Of a stretch of 64,000 nucleotides of DNA, positions 48,235 to 57,874 are shown piece after piece. The stretch is from the NCBI GenBank assembly GCA_024643545.1, contig JAHEMR010000034.1, positions 62,001-126,000 of the forward strand. Direction: 5' to 3'. Within the stretch, counting starts at the first letter, position 1, and each line of letters begins with the position of its first letter. A model generated the notes under the pieces. It did no database searches. It was not told the origin of the DNA and saw only the letters and a program-made list of their open reading frames with translations. Made by a program: the position numbers and the translations under genes. This stretch comes from Crocinitomicaceae bacterium. Lineage in GTDB: Bacteria > Bacteroidota > Bacteroidia > Flavobacteriales_D > Crocinitomicaceae.

Positions 48235-49641
48235 ATGAAAACATACGTTACACTTATTCTTTCTAGTTTACTTTGGATGAACGTCCAAGCACAAGAACAC
48301 GAACAGCATTACTTCCCTCCTTCTGATCCGCTCGTTCAAGCGAAACTAGAAACGTGGCAGGACTTCAAATTTGGACTATTAATGCACTGGGGAACCTATT
48401 CCCAATTGGGCGTCGTGGAATCTTGGAGCATTTGTCCGGAGGATGAAGATTGGTGCATCCGACGTGGACCCTACAAAAACGATTATTTCGGTTACGTGAA
48501 AAACTATGAAAACCTACAAACGACTTTTAATCCTGTTCAATTCCAACCGGAAAAATGGGCGAAAGCAGCGAAGGATGCAGGAATGAAATACATGGTTTTT
48601 ACAACCAAACACCACGATGGATTCTGTATGTTTGACTCACAATTTACAGAATACACCGTCGCAAATGAAAAATGTCCATATTCCACAAATCCGAATGCAA
48701 ATATTGCCTTAAAAGTATTCGATGCCTTTCGCAAGGAAGGACTTTGGATTGGCGCGTATTTCAGCAAACCGGATTGGAGCAGCGACGACTATTGGGATCC
48801 GACTTTTCCTCCCTACGACCGAAATCCAAATTATGACCTAACCAAGAAACCTAAAAAATGGGCTGGGTTTGTGCAATTCACCCACAATCAAATCTTGGAA
48901 TTGATGAAAGATTATGGTAAAATCGATTTACTTTGGCTCGATGGTGGTTGGGTGCAACCAATGACCGCAACTTCGCCTCGCTGGGGATACAAACCTGTGA
49001 ATCAAGACATCAAAATGGATTCTTTGGTTGCGGAGGCACGAAAATTACAACCGGGATTAATCGTGGTGGATCGAGCTGTGGAAGGTGCAAATCAAAATTA
49101 CTTAACTCCGGAGCAACAAATTCCTGCGAAACCCCTTCCCTATCCGTGGGAATCTTGCATGACAATGGCGAACAGTTGGAGTTACGTACCGAATGATCAG
49201 TACAAATCCACCGCGAAAATTTTGGAAAATCTTTGTTTGATCGTTTCACGCGGTGGGAATTACTTGCTCAACATCGCGCCAAATGCGCAAGGTGAATGGG
49301 ATCCCATTGCTTATCAACGTCTCGCTGAAATTGGCAATTGGATGAACGAAAATGGTACAGCGATTTACGGAACGCATCCGGTTGCACCTTATGAAGTAAA
49401 AACCGAACAAGGAACATGGGTCTTCACGGAGAACAACCAATTGGAACTCTTTGCGATTTTTATTCCTGTTGATTTCGAAGTAATGTTTGTGGAACTTCCA
49501 GTCAATCAATTAAACTTAAGTGGTAAAAAGAACGTCACAGCACTTGGTTCATCTGCACATTATAAATTGAAAAAGTCCTCAGCGAACGTACTTTCATACG
49601 ACCACAAAGGACTTCCTCAAGTTTGGAAAATATCCAAGTAA
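48235..49641 (+). CDS. Alpha-L-fucosidase (GH29), second copy
   Basis: The 468-residue protein has a signal peptide ending MNVQAQ and the GH29 motifs DFKFGLLMHWGTYSQ, TTKHHDGFCMFD and LLWLDGGW, with Asp236 as probable nucleophile. It diverges strongly from the first copy and has an insertion with several acidic residues after the opening motif (CPEDEDWCIRRGPY), so it likely differs in linkage preference. It starts immediately after the stop of the DUF4838 gene, which argues for one transcript for these two genes. It ends 6 bases from the convergent RND permease gene with no obvious terminator between. Confidence 0.93.
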   Translation: MKTYVTLILSSLLWMNVQAQEHEQHYFPPSDPLVQAKLETWQDFKFGLLMHWGTYSQLGVVESWSICPEDEDWCIRRGPYKNDYFGYVKNYENLQTTFNPVQFQPEKWAKAAKDAGMKYMVFTTKHHDGFCMFDSQFTEYTVANEKCPYSTNPNANIALKVFDAFRKEGLWIGAYFSKPDWSSDDYWDPTFPPYDRNPNYDLTKKPKKWAGFVQFTHNQILELMKDYGKIDLLWLDGGWVQPMTATSPRWGYKPVNQDIKMDSLVAEARKLQPGLIVVDRAVEGANQNYLTPEQQIPAKPLPYPWESCMTMANSWSYVPNDQYKSTAKILENLCLIVSRGGNYLLNIAPNAQGEWDPIAYQRLAEIGNWMNENGTAIYGTHPVAPYEVKTEQGTWVFTENNQLELFAIFIPVDFEVMFVELPVNQLNLSGKKNVTALGSSAHYKLKKSSANVLSYDHKGLPQVWKISK

Positions 49642-49647
49642 ATCAGT

Positions 49648-52600
49648 CTAATGCGCGCTGTGCTCTTTCAACATAGCTGCGACATCTAATCCTTCTTTGC
49701 GAATAATTTTCAATTGCGCTTTTCCTTCTTTGTTTTTGATGTCCCTTTTGAATACATCGAAAATCATGTAAACCGATGGAACTACGACAAGTGTTAAAAT
49801 CATTGAACTCGTCAATCCGCCAATCAATACCCAAGCCAGACCACTTTTCCATTCAGCTCCTGGACCATGCGCCATGGCAATGGGCATCATACCCGTAATC
49901 ATGGAAAGAGTCGTCATCAAGATTGGACGCAAACGCGTTTTTCCGGAAGCAATCAATGCTTCAACAGTATTTCTACCTTCTGCTTTCAATTGATTCGCAA
50001 AATCGACAATCAAGATGGCATTCTTAGCAACGAGTCCAATCAACATAATCATTCCCAACATCGAGAATATACTCAAGGGTTGCATCGATAAAGCCAGCGC
50101 CAATAAAGCTCCAACTACTGCCACCGGAATCGAGAACAAGACAACGAATGGATACACATAGGAATCGTACAATGCAACCATGATCAAATACACGAACAAA
50201 ATCGAAGCTATCAAGGCAAATCCTAAATTCGCGAAAGCCTCACCCATGTTTTTCGAGTTACCTTCGAAACTCACCACTACCGAACTTGGATAGTTTTTCT
50301 TTTTCATGAATTTGGTCATTTCACCAGTTACTGTCCCACTAGAAACACCTAAAACTTGCGATGAAATCGTAATGGACGGCACCCGGTTTTTGCGCTCCAA
50401 TTTCGTTGAACCTGTTGACCTACCAATAGATGCAAACTGGTCCAAGCGGATGTTTTCTCCGCGGTTATTGATAAAAATCAAACCTGCCAAATCACCTTCG
50501 TTTCTGCGGTCAAAATTGTCGTACATTACATTGATATCGTAATCTTTTCCTTTGTCAGTGTACGATGCTTTGCTGTTACCTGAAAATGCTGCTTGCATGG
50601 TCATCCCTACCACATCCATACTTAATCCAAGTTCCGCCATTTTCTCTCGGTTGATGTCCACGCTAATCTCTGGATTTCCTGTCTCAATAGACATTTTCAC
50701 CTCCGCGGTTCCTTTGATGGACTTCAATTTATCGATTAATTCGTTCGTGATTTGGAAATTTTGATTCAAATCATTTCCGGTAACTGCCATTTGAACAGGC
50801 GCTTGATTGGCTCCACCAGTAATACTCACCGCGGCAGAACTGACCTTTACACCAGGAAGGATTTTCTCCAACTCCAATTTCATGTATTGTGCGTAGATGC
50901 TTGACTCCACTTCCCGTTGTTCACGCGGAACAAGTTTGACGTTTATTTCCGCTTTATTGTTGGTTGAATTACTTCCTCCGATTGCGTTCGATGCCGTTCC
51001 AATACTTGAAAAAACATTTTTAACATCTGCATTTTTGAATAAATGCTCTTCTGCTTTTTGCACGGCATCATTTGTTTGCGCTAAGGTTGCGTTCTGCGCT
51101 AGTTCAAGGTTCACGATAAACTCGCTTGTATCTCCTTGACTCACGAATTCCGTTCCAATGTAGCCTTTTCCAACCAACATGAAGGAAGCTATCACCACGA
51201 CAATAGTCCCAAGTATCACGTACCGTTTTTTTCCAAGCGCGTAAGCTAAAATGTGTCCGTACGTATCGGTAAGATTCGTAATAAATCGTTCAAATAGCAG
51301 AATAAAACGTCCGAACAATGTTTTATTCGTGATTTCTTCTTTGCGCGCCATGCGAGAAGCTAAAAGCGGCGTTAAGGTAAAAGAAACAAATAAACTCATC
51401 AAGGTGGACAATACAATCACCACGGAGAATTGCGATAGCAAGTTTGATATTATCCCACCAACAAGTGTTAACGGCAAGAAAACCACGACGTCCACCAAGG
51501 TAATTCCTAGTGCAGTGAATCCGATTTCTTTTCGTCCTTTGATGGACGCAGTTATTCGATCTTGTCCGAGCTCAAGGTGTCTGTAAATGTTTTCTAAGAC
51601 CACAATCGAGTCATCTACAAGGATTCCCACAACTAATGAAATCGCTAACAACGTCATTAAGTTCAAAGAATAGCCCAACAAGAACATGGCAACGAATACC
51701 GAAATCAACGAAGCCGGAATCGCAATCATGACAATTAGTGCATTTCGAATGCTATGCAAGAACAACAACATACAAAGTGCCACAATAAAAATCGCTAGTC
51801 CTAGGTCATACATTACTGCATTGGCAGCAGCTAAGGTAAAATCGGATGAATCCGAAGCAATATCAAAAGTTAAGTTTTTCGCTTTGTAAGTCGTTTCGAG
51901 GTTCTTGATTTCCTTTTTCACGAGTTTACTTAACTCAACGGCATTGGCATCGTTTTGCTTAATGATTAATAAGCCAATTGAATTTCTTCCGTTAATACGA
52001 CTAAAGGTTTTAATTTCTTTCGTTCCATCAAGAATTGTTGCCACCTCAAACAAACGAATCTTGGAACCTGTATTTTTATCGATTCCAACGGGCAAGTTAC
52101 GAATGTCGTCAAGGGATTGGTATTTCCCTTTTAACTTGATGACCGTTTGCGTGTTATCATTGGTCAATTTTCCAGTAGGAAACTCCAAATTCGCATTCTT
52201 CACCGCTTGACTAATTTGTAAAATGGACAAATTGTACAATTCCGCTTGACGTCGATTAATGTTGATGTTAATCATGCGTTCTTCACCACCAACTATTGAG
52301 ATTTGTGCGGCTCCTTTGACACGACCAAGTAACGGTTTGATTTCATCTTTTACCAAAGAATACAATTCACTAGGCGGCATTTTTGCCGTTACACCCAGAC
52401 GCATGATTGGCGCTTCATCAAAAGAGAATTTCCCCAAGGATGGAGATTGCACATCATCTGGTAAGCGCGAAAGAATCGCATTTACTTTGCGCTGTGCATC
52501 TTGGATCGCCTGATTCGCATCGGAATCTGGTTTCAACATCAATACCACCGAGGAAACACCTTCCATGGAAGTAGATTTAATCTCATCCAAATTTTCCAAA

Positions 52601-52818
52601 TTGGACAAGGCATCTTCCAACACTTTCGTCACTGAGTTCTCTACCTCGGTTGGCGATGCACCCGGATAAACTGTTGTGACACTCACCACAGGAATGGAAA
52701 ACTTGGGCATTAACTCGTAATTCAGCTTTGAATAACTGAGTAGACCAAGAAATCCTAATACTGAGAAGATCACCACGATGAGTGATGGTCTTTTTATCGC
52801 TAATTCCGTAATTGACAT
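49648..52818 (-). CDS. RND efflux permease, system 2
   Basis: The 1056-residue pump is a paralog of the permease at 4852-7974, with the same opening (ITELAIKRPSLIVVIF, YPGASPTEVE), the proton-relay GILVDDSIVVLENI near residue 400 and GLVAKNAILIVDFA near 935. The porter loops differ considerably, so the substrates probably do too. It is the last gene of a MarR-TolC-adaptor-permease operon, 8 bases after the adaptor gene. Its C-terminus ends in a charged cytoplasmic tail. Confidence 0.95.
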   Translation of the reverse strand: MSITELAIKRPSLIVVIFSVLGFLGLLSYSKLNYELMPKFSIPVVSVTTVYPGASPTEVENSVTKVLEDALSNLENLDEIKSTSMEGVSSVVLMLKPDSDANQAIQDAQRKVNAILSRLPDDVQSPSLGKFSFDEAPIMRLGVTAKMPPSELYSLVKDEIKPLLGRVKGAAQISIVGGEERMINININRRQAELYNLSILQISQAVKNANLEFPTGKLTNDNTQTVIKLKGKYQSLDDIRNLPVGIDKNTGSKIRLFEVATILDGTKEIKTFSRINGRNSIGLLIIKQNDANAVELSKLVKKEIKNLETTYKAKNLTFDIASDSSDFTLAAANAVMYDLGLAIFIVALCMLLFLHSIRNALIVMIAIPASLISVFVAMFLLGYSLNLMTLLAISLVVGILVDDSIVVLENIYRHLELGQDRITASIKGRKEIGFTALGITLVDVVVFLPLTLVGGIISNLLSQFSVVIVLSTLMSLFVSFTLTPLLASRMARKEEITNKTLFGRFILLFERFITNLTDTYGHILAYALGKKRYVILGTIVVVIASFMLVGKGYIGTEFVSQGDTSEFIVNLELAQNATLAQTNDAVQKAEEHLFKNADVKNVFSSIGTASNAIGGSNSTNNKAEINVKLVPREQREVESSIYAQYMKLELEKILPGVKVSSAAVSITGGANQAPVQMAVTGNDLNQNFQITNELIDKLKSIKGTAEVKMSIETGNPEISVDINREKMAELGLSMDVVGMTMQAAFSGNSKASYTDKGKDYDINVMYDNFDRRNEGDLAGLIFINNRGENIRLDQFASIGRSTGSTKLERKNRVPSITISSQVLGVSSGTVTGEMTKFMKKKNYPSSVVVSFEGNSKNMGEAFANLGFALIASILFVYLIMVALYDSYVYPFVVLFSIPVAVVGALLALALSMQPLSIFSMLGMIMLIGLVAKNAILIVDFANQLKAEGRNTVEALIASGKTRLRPILMTTLSMITGMMPIAMAHGPGAEWKSGLAWVLIGGLTSSMILTLVVVPSVYMIFDVFKRDIKNKEGKAQLKIIRKEGLDVAAMLKEHSAH

Positions 52819-52826
52819 GGACTTTC

Positions 52827-53894
52827 TTATTTAATGATTTCAACTTTCGATCCATCCGCAATGTTCAATTGTCCTGTACGAACAACCGCATCTGCTTTCG
52901 TTAATCCACCCAACACTTCTACATAATCTCCCTGTATGTAACCCGTTTGAATGCTGCGTTTAACAGCAACATTGTTGACAATCACATATACTTGTGGATC
53001 TTGTAATCCACCAACGATACACTGGATTGGCAACATCATTGCTTGACGTTCCTCAGACATCTCAAAAGAAACAACACCCGTCATTCCAGCCTTCAACGGT
53101 TCTTTTGCACTATTGGCTAGTTCAATTTCCACCGAATAATTTCTGGAGGCATCCGCTTTCGAAGCGATGTAGGTGATTTTACCATTTCGCGGTGACATTG
53201 GATACAAATCTGGTTTCACACTGATGTTTTGTCCAACTTTAAATCGTACCACATCGCGATCCAACAAAGAGGCTTTCATTTTCAAACTGGAAATATCCAA
53301 TATTTCAGCGATGCTCGCTCCAGGTGAAACAAATGATCCTACCTCCAAGGACAATTTATTAACGACACCTGAAATAGGAGAAACAATTTTTGTTGCTATT
53401 AGTTGACGTTTCAAGGTTGCTAAACGTGCTTCAGCACTTTTTACTTGCATTTTCAGGTCTTCAATTTGCTGCTTGGTAGCTGCATTTCCCGCAAACATGC
53501 CTTCGAATTTCGTTAAGTCTGATTTCGCTTTTTCCCAAGTCGCATTCGCTAGATCCAAATCAATCAACAATTGCTCATCATCGATTTTAGCGATTTGTTG
53601 TCCTTTGGTAACTGCTTGCCCTTCACGAATAGAGACTTGAACGATTCGCCCAGATTGCTCAGACAAGAAATTCAATGAATGATTTGGATTAAATACACCG
53701 TTCACCTCAATCAATTGATTCAATAATTGAGCTTTTGCTTGTACAATCGTCACTGGAAATATTACTGTTTTTGTTTCAGCAATGGACGCTTTTTCCTCCA
53801 TAACCTTTTTGTTACTAGATAATTTCCAAGCGACAACTGCGATTAAAAGAATGGAAATGATGGTTGGGACGGCTATTTTTCTGATTTTTTTCAT
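52827..53894 (-). CDS. RND periplasmic adaptor, system 2
   Basis: The 355-residue protein has an N-terminal membrane anchor, two lipoyl half motifs (GRIVQVSIREGQAVTKGQ and IVSPISGVVNKLSLEVGSFV) around an alpha-hairpin near 105-150, and the beta-barrel region of the AcrA/HlyD family. It would connect the permease and TolC partner encoded on either side. It carries no lipobox. Confidence 0.93.
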   Translation of the reverse strand: MKKIRKIAVPTIISILLIAVVAWKLSSNKKVMEEKASIAETKTVIFPVTIVQAKAQLLNQLIEVNGVFNPNHSLNFLSEQSGRIVQVSIREGQAVTKGQQIAKIDDEQLLIDLDLANATWEKAKSDLTKFEGMFAGNAATKQQIEDLKMQVKSAEARLATLKRQLIATKIVSPISGVVNKLSLEVGSFVSPGASIAEILDISSLKMKASLLDRDVVRFKVGQNISVKPDLYPMSPRNGKITYIASKADASRNYSVEIELANSAKEPLKAGMTGVVSFEMSEERQAMMLPIQCIVGGLQDPQVYVIVNNVAVKRSIQTGYIQGDYVEVLGGLTKADAVVRTGQLNIADGSKVEIIK

Positions 53895-53902
53895 GGGATT
53901 GA

Positions 53903-55258
53903 CTATTTAATAATTGACTTAATGTTTCCTGCTGCTTTTAATGCTTCCAACTCCGCCATTCGGATTTGGGCAACAGATCGCAAATAATTGGTTTGTGCTT
54001 CCTTTAAGCTTGTTTCAGCATTCAATAATTCTGCAGTGCTGATAATTCCTGATTGGTACTGTAACATGGTCGTTTGATAGATTGCTTCCGCCAATTGTAA
54101 GTTATTGCGTTGTGTTTCCATTGCTCCCAAACTGACATTCAACTTCGTTTCCATGTTTTTAAGTTGAAAATTCAAGGTGTTTTTGAGTTGTTCCTCATCC
54201 AACAAGCTTTGTTTTTGTTGAATACTCAATTGTTGAATTTTAGCATGCTTGGTAAATCCATCAAAAATGGGCACGTTCATATTAATGGACAGTACAGCGT
54301 TTGGATACCAAGTCGTTGCACTGCTCAAAAAATCCAATTGATTTCGTTGTGCTTGGTATCCATAACGAAAACCCAAAGACAAACTTGGTAAATACCCTGC
54401 CTTCAATTGATTGATATTGATTGTGTTCATACGGCGTTGTGCCATCAAGATTTGAAAATCGAGGTTAGTTGTCACGTCCATTTTGGTTGCAATGGAAGAT
54501 GCCACTTTTTCCTGTTCAATATTGGTAGAAAGTTGAATGGTTTCATCCAACGGATACGCCATCACGTATTTCAAGTACACCAATTGTTGCTGGTAATTCA
54601 ATTCAATATTGCTCAATTCAGTTTCCAAATTTGTGCGGTTCACTTTCAATTTGTCGTAGTCTAATTGCTTAGCAAAACCAAGATCCAATTGAACTTTGGT
54701 GATTTTCAATAAACTATCTAGTTTTTTCACATTGGCCAAAACAATCTCCTTTTGAAGTCCAATTAACTGCACATTGTAATAAGCGATGGCAACATCGAAT
54801 ATGACTTGTTCTTCGCTTTTGTTCACTGATAATTGCGTAATGGTTTGCAATTCTTTGTTCGCGCTCAACCCAGTAATGAGTGACTGATCGTATATCACTT
54901 GGGAAGCATCAATGAATCCATTCACCGTATACTTTGTACCGAATTTCACCGCTACATCTTGTCCGGGCTGACCAAAAACGGCTCCAGGAATAATGTTTGT
55001 CGCCAACTTCAGGTTATTGTTTACACCTCCCGATGCACGGACTTGAGGTAAATACAAAGCAAAGGCTTCATTAAATCGTTGTTCGTTTTTATCCAATTCC
55101 AATTTGGATTTTTGGATGTTTACTTGATGTGCGACACCGTATACAACGGCATCTTGCAGCGTAAACGATGTCCCTTGTTGACCGTAAACCAAAGCGCCAA
55201 AAAAGGCACAAATGAGTGTCAGTGTAAACCGTTTTACTTGGGAGAATTTGTGTTTCAT
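53903..55258 (-). CDS. TolC-family outer-membrane protein, system 2
   Basis: The 451-residue protein has a signal peptide ending VYGQQ and the TolC repeat layout with NVPIFDGFTKHAKIQQ in the second half and a final helix near 395-440 (LLNAETSLKEAQTNYLR). It serves as outer-membrane channel for system 2. Its start lies 3 bases after the regulator's stop. Confidence 0.92.
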   Translation of the reverse strand: MKHKFSQVKRFTLTLICAFFGALVYGQQGTSFTLQDAVVYGVAHQVNIQKSKLELDKNEQRFNEAFALYLPQVRASGGVNNNLKLATNIIPGAVFGQPGQDVAVKFGTKYTVNGFIDASQVIYDQSLITGLSANKELQTITQLSVNKSEEQVIFDVAIAYYNVQLIGLQKEIVLANVKKLDSLLKITKVQLDLGFAKQLDYDKLKVNRTNLETELSNIELNYQQQLVYLKYVMAYPLDETIQLSTNIEQEKVASSIATKMDVTTNLDFQILMAQRRMNTININQLKAGYLPSLSLGFRYGYQAQRNQLDFLSSATTWYPNAVLSINMNVPIFDGFTKHAKIQQLSIQQKQSLLDEEQLKNTLNFQLKNMETKLNVSLGAMETQRNNLQLAEAIYQTTMLQYQSGIISTAELLNAETSLKEAQTNYLRSVAQIRMAELEALKAAGNIKSIIK

Positions 55259-55261
55259 TTC

Positions 55262-55738
55262 CTAGTTGTTTTCTATGTATTGTTGCTTATTCCATTTATC
55301 AAAAACTTGAACCAATTCCACTTGCATGAAATCAATAAACGAAATGACATTTCGCAAATCTTGGTTAAAATCCTCTGTTTTGCTCGTTCGTACTGCTAAA
55401 ATTTCTTTTAGCAATTCATTTACGCTCAAGAGCTTATGCAAACCGTCCTTAGCGTTCGAATTCCAATTTTTTAATTGATGTTTAAAATACCGTTTGCGAT
55501 CGCCGGGAATGGTAATTGACTCTACTTTATTACGTAAAACCAAGGTGTTTAACGCGGTACTTACTGCGCTTTTACTCGTATTCAAGGTTTCGCGAATTTC
55601 ATCGAATGTCAATTCCGTGCGGTCAGAAACCAAGAGTAAAGCAAGAATTCGGGACTCCGTTGGTGGCATCCCCGCTCTTACCTGAAAAACACTCATTTTC
55701 TGAATGATTTCTAATTGTTCCGAACTTAATTCAATCAT
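55262..55738 (-). CDS. MarR/GbsR-type regulator of RND system 2
   Basis: The 158-residue protein has a winged-helix domain: PTESRILALLLVSDRTELTF, then DEIRETLNTSKSAVSTALNT and a wing with ESITIPGDRKRYF, as in the MarR/GbsR group. The start is the ATG at 55738; the longer frame begins at a TTG (55768) upstream of the -7 element and so off the transcript. As first gene of the operon it probably represses it through the inverted repeat at 55775-55800. The inducer is unknown. Confidence 0.9.
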   Translation of the reverse strand: MIELSSEQLEIIQKMSVFQVRAGMPPTESRILALLLVSDRTELTFDEIRETLNTSKSAVSTALNTLVLRNKVESITIPGDRKRYFKHQLKNWNSNAKDGLHKLLSVNELLKEILAVRTSKTEDFNQDLRNVISFIDFMQVELVQVFDKWNKQQYIENN

Positions 55739-55757
55739 ACTTGTCTCATTTCGGGTG

Positions 55758-55765
55758 CAAAGGTA
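55758..55765 (-). promoter_or_regulatory. Promoter -7 element TACCTTTG of RND operon 2
   Basis: An exact TAnnTTTG match on the minus strand, 19 bases before the MarR-type gene's ATG. Confidence 0.6.
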
Positions 55766-55774
55766 CAATGTTCT

Positions 55775-55800
55775 TTTGGTTCTGAATTAAAAGAACCAAA
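55775..55800. promoter_or_regulatory. Operator-like inverted repeat upstream of MarR-type gene
   Basis: Perfect 9-bp arms, TTTGGTTCT and AGAACCAAA, flank an 8-base spacer. The centre lies about 26 bases upstream of the -7 element, over the -33 region, so a bound regulator would block RNA polymerase. A further GTTCTTTT half-site lies at 55770-55777. Confidence 0.6.
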
Positions 55801-55865
55801 CTTTTTTTTGTGTTTTTAACAGAAATGAAACAAGCTACAACTGAACAATCCCTTATTTTTACTTT

Positions 55866-56666
55866 ATGGAAGAAAAATACCTTGACTTAAACCGAACGAA
55901 CTGGAACAACCGTGTCTCAGGACATTTAACATCCGATTTTTATGAAATGGATGCCTTTCGAGCAGGAAAAAGTTCCTTGAAAGAAATCGAATTAGCACTT
56001 TTAGGAGACCTTAAAGGAAAAAGCGTTTTGCATTTGCAATGTCACTTTGGTCAAGATACACTTTCACTCGCTCGCATGGGCGCACAGGTAACGGGAATCG
56101 ATTTTTCAGACAAAGCCATTGACGAAGCCAAAAATCTCGCAGCGGAATTGTCCATTGATGCGGAATTTATTTGCTGTGACGTTTACAGTGCTCCAGAACA
56201 TCTTCAAGAAAAATTTGACTTTGTTTATACAACCTACGGAACAATTGGCTGGCTACCTGATGTATCGAAATGGGCAGATGTCATCGCACACTTTTTGAAA
56301 CCGAATGGAAAACTCATTTTCGTTGACTTTCATCCAGTTGTTTGGATGTTCGATGACAATTTTACACATGTTGCCTATAATTACTTTCAAGAAGATCCAA
56401 TCATTGAAGAAGTTTCGGGTTCCTATGCGGACAAATCATTGGAAATAACCGACACAACCATTACCTGGAATCATGGATTAAGTGAAGTGTATCAAGCCTT
56501 GCAACGTGCAGGATTGACCATTGACCATTTTTCAGAGTATCCCTTCTCCCCTTATGACTGCTTGAATAACCTGATCGAAGAAGAACCCAATCGTTTTCAA
56601 GTGAAACACTTAGTGAATAAAATCCCAATGGTGTACGCAATGACCGCTCATCCAAAAAATCCGTAA
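55866..56666 (+). CDS. Class I SAM-dependent methyltransferase
   Basis: The 266-residue cytoplasmic protein has the nucleotide-binding motif I VLHLQCHFGQDTLSLAR at 54-70 and the acidic residue of motif II (VTGIDFSDKAIDEAK), with FDFVYTTYGTIGWLPD as motif IV. This subgroup is common in Bacteroidota and Firmicutes with no established substrate. The last 27 codons and following bases are duplicated at 57782-57870, after the next gene. The following exported protein gene starts 9 bases after its stop. Confidence 0.9.
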   Translation: MEEKYLDLNRTNWNNRVSGHLTSDFYEMDAFRAGKSSLKEIELALLGDLKGKSVLHLQCHFGQDTLSLARMGAQVTGIDFSDKAIDEAKNLAAELSIDAEFICCDVYSAPEHLQEKFDFVYTTYGTIGWLPDVSKWADVIAHFLKPNGKLIFVDFHPVVWMFDDNFTHVAYNYFQEDPIIEEVSGSYADKSLEITDTTITWNHGLSEVYQALQRAGLTIDHFSEYPFSPYDCLNNLIEEEPNRFQVKHLVNKIPMVYAMTAHPKNP

Positions 56667-56675
56667 ATTCGAGAT

Positions 56676-57731
56676 ATGAAAATTATTACAATCGTCTTTT
56701 TCTTTGCAAATTCTCTCTTTGCACAACAAATGGATTACTACCTGCATGTGAATCAAGCGGAAGAATTGTTTGTGTTGAACCACGATGCTCAGTGTTTTAA
56801 AGAATATCAAAAAGCGTTTCGCACGAAAGCACAATATTTCGCGAAGGACGCATACATCGCTGCGCAAATAGCGTATTATCTCAAAGACGAGAAAAAAGTA
56901 GTGCTTTATTTAAAACGTGCTTTTGAATTAGGACTTCCATTTACAGCGTTAAAGTCAGCACCAATCTTTCAGAAGATAGAAACAACTTCTGTTTACCCGG
57001 AAGTGGTTAAAGTATTCCAACAATGTAAGAAACCAACATTCGATGCGGCTGCACGCGATACGATTTATCAGAAGTGTTTTATGAGCGACAGTTTGAAATT
57101 TATCATGGGAAAAGATTCCAAAAAAATAGCGCAATTCAATCAATTTGAAGATTCTTTTCGAGACTATTTAAAGCAGGAATATTTATCCAAAGGAATCTTT
57201 CCGAATGAAAACCTGATTGGAATCGCAACGGACTCTGTTTTTGACGATTTTATGCGTCGTTATGGACATGTTGATCCATATGCAGCAGAGGAAAAACAAC
57301 TTTTTGGCTCAACAAATTCAATTCCAATAGAATATGGACTCGTTTCCAAATATTCATTTTCTGTTCTGCTTCATTCTTCCTGTTCCTTTCCAAATTACCA
57401 GAAATTTCTTTTCGATGCAGTGATGAATGGTTACATGCAACCGATTGAATATGGACTCTTACATGAAACAAGTATTGCTTGGAACCAACAGGCATCCAAT
57501 CCAAACGAAAAATGTACGCGATTAGTTAGCGACGCCTATTACAATATTTTGGGATTTGATCCGCGGAAAGACATTCAAACAAGAATAGATGATTCCAATA
57601 CCGAAGGAATTAAACAAGTTGAAAAAAACAGAGCAAGCATTGGAATGCAGAAATACAGTATTGATCAATTAAAAAGACTTGATCAAAAGAATCTAGGACT
57701 TAAATTTTTCTTTTATTTCTTGGAACGATAA
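56676..57731 (+). CDS. Exported protein, unknown, TPR-like N-terminus
   Basis: The 351-residue protein has a signal peptide (MKIITIVFFFANSLFAQQ). The first 110 mature residues are helical and TPR-like (YLKDEKKVVLYLKRAFELGL). The C-terminal part, with YGLLHETSIAWNQQ, matches nothing I recognise. It lies between a methyltransferase gene and a remnant of a second methyltransferase copy. No function is proposed. Confidence 0.75.
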   Translation: MKIITIVFFFANSLFAQQMDYYLHVNQAEELFVLNHDAQCFKEYQKAFRTKAQYFAKDAYIAAQIAYYLKDEKKVVLYLKRAFELGLPFTALKSAPIFQKIETTSVYPEVVKVFQQCKKPTFDAAARDTIYQKCFMSDSLKFIMGKDSKKIAQFNQFEDSFRDYLKQEYLSKGIFPNENLIGIATDSVFDDFMRRYGHVDPYAAEEKQLFGSTNSIPIEYGLVSKYSFSVLLHSSCSFPNYQKFLFDAVMNGYMQPIEYGLLHETSIAWNQQASNPNEKCTRLVSDAYYNILGFDPRKDIQTRIDDSNTEGIKQVEKNRASIGMQKYSIDQLKRLDQKNLGLKFFFYFLER

Positions 57732-57739
57732 TTAACGGC

Positions 57740-57865
57740 ACTTTTTCGCTTGATGATTTTCTAAATGTCTTAACCGAAGTAGAACCCAATCGTTTTCAAG
57801 TGAAACACTTAGTGAATAAAATCCCAATGGTCTATGCAATGAACGCTCATCCAAAAAATCCGTAA
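57740..57865 (+). pseudogene. 3' remnant of a second methyltransferase gene
   Basis: Translation in one frame gives FSLDDFLNVLTEVEPNRFQV and continues to HPKNP and a stop at 57863-57865, matching the end of the methyltransferase gene at 56583-56666. From 57782 to 57870 the DNA is the same as 56583-56671 at 86 of 89 bases, while upstream the similarity drops sharply. Nothing 5' of it remains. Confidence 0.8.
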
Positions 57866-57874
57866 ATTCGTCTC

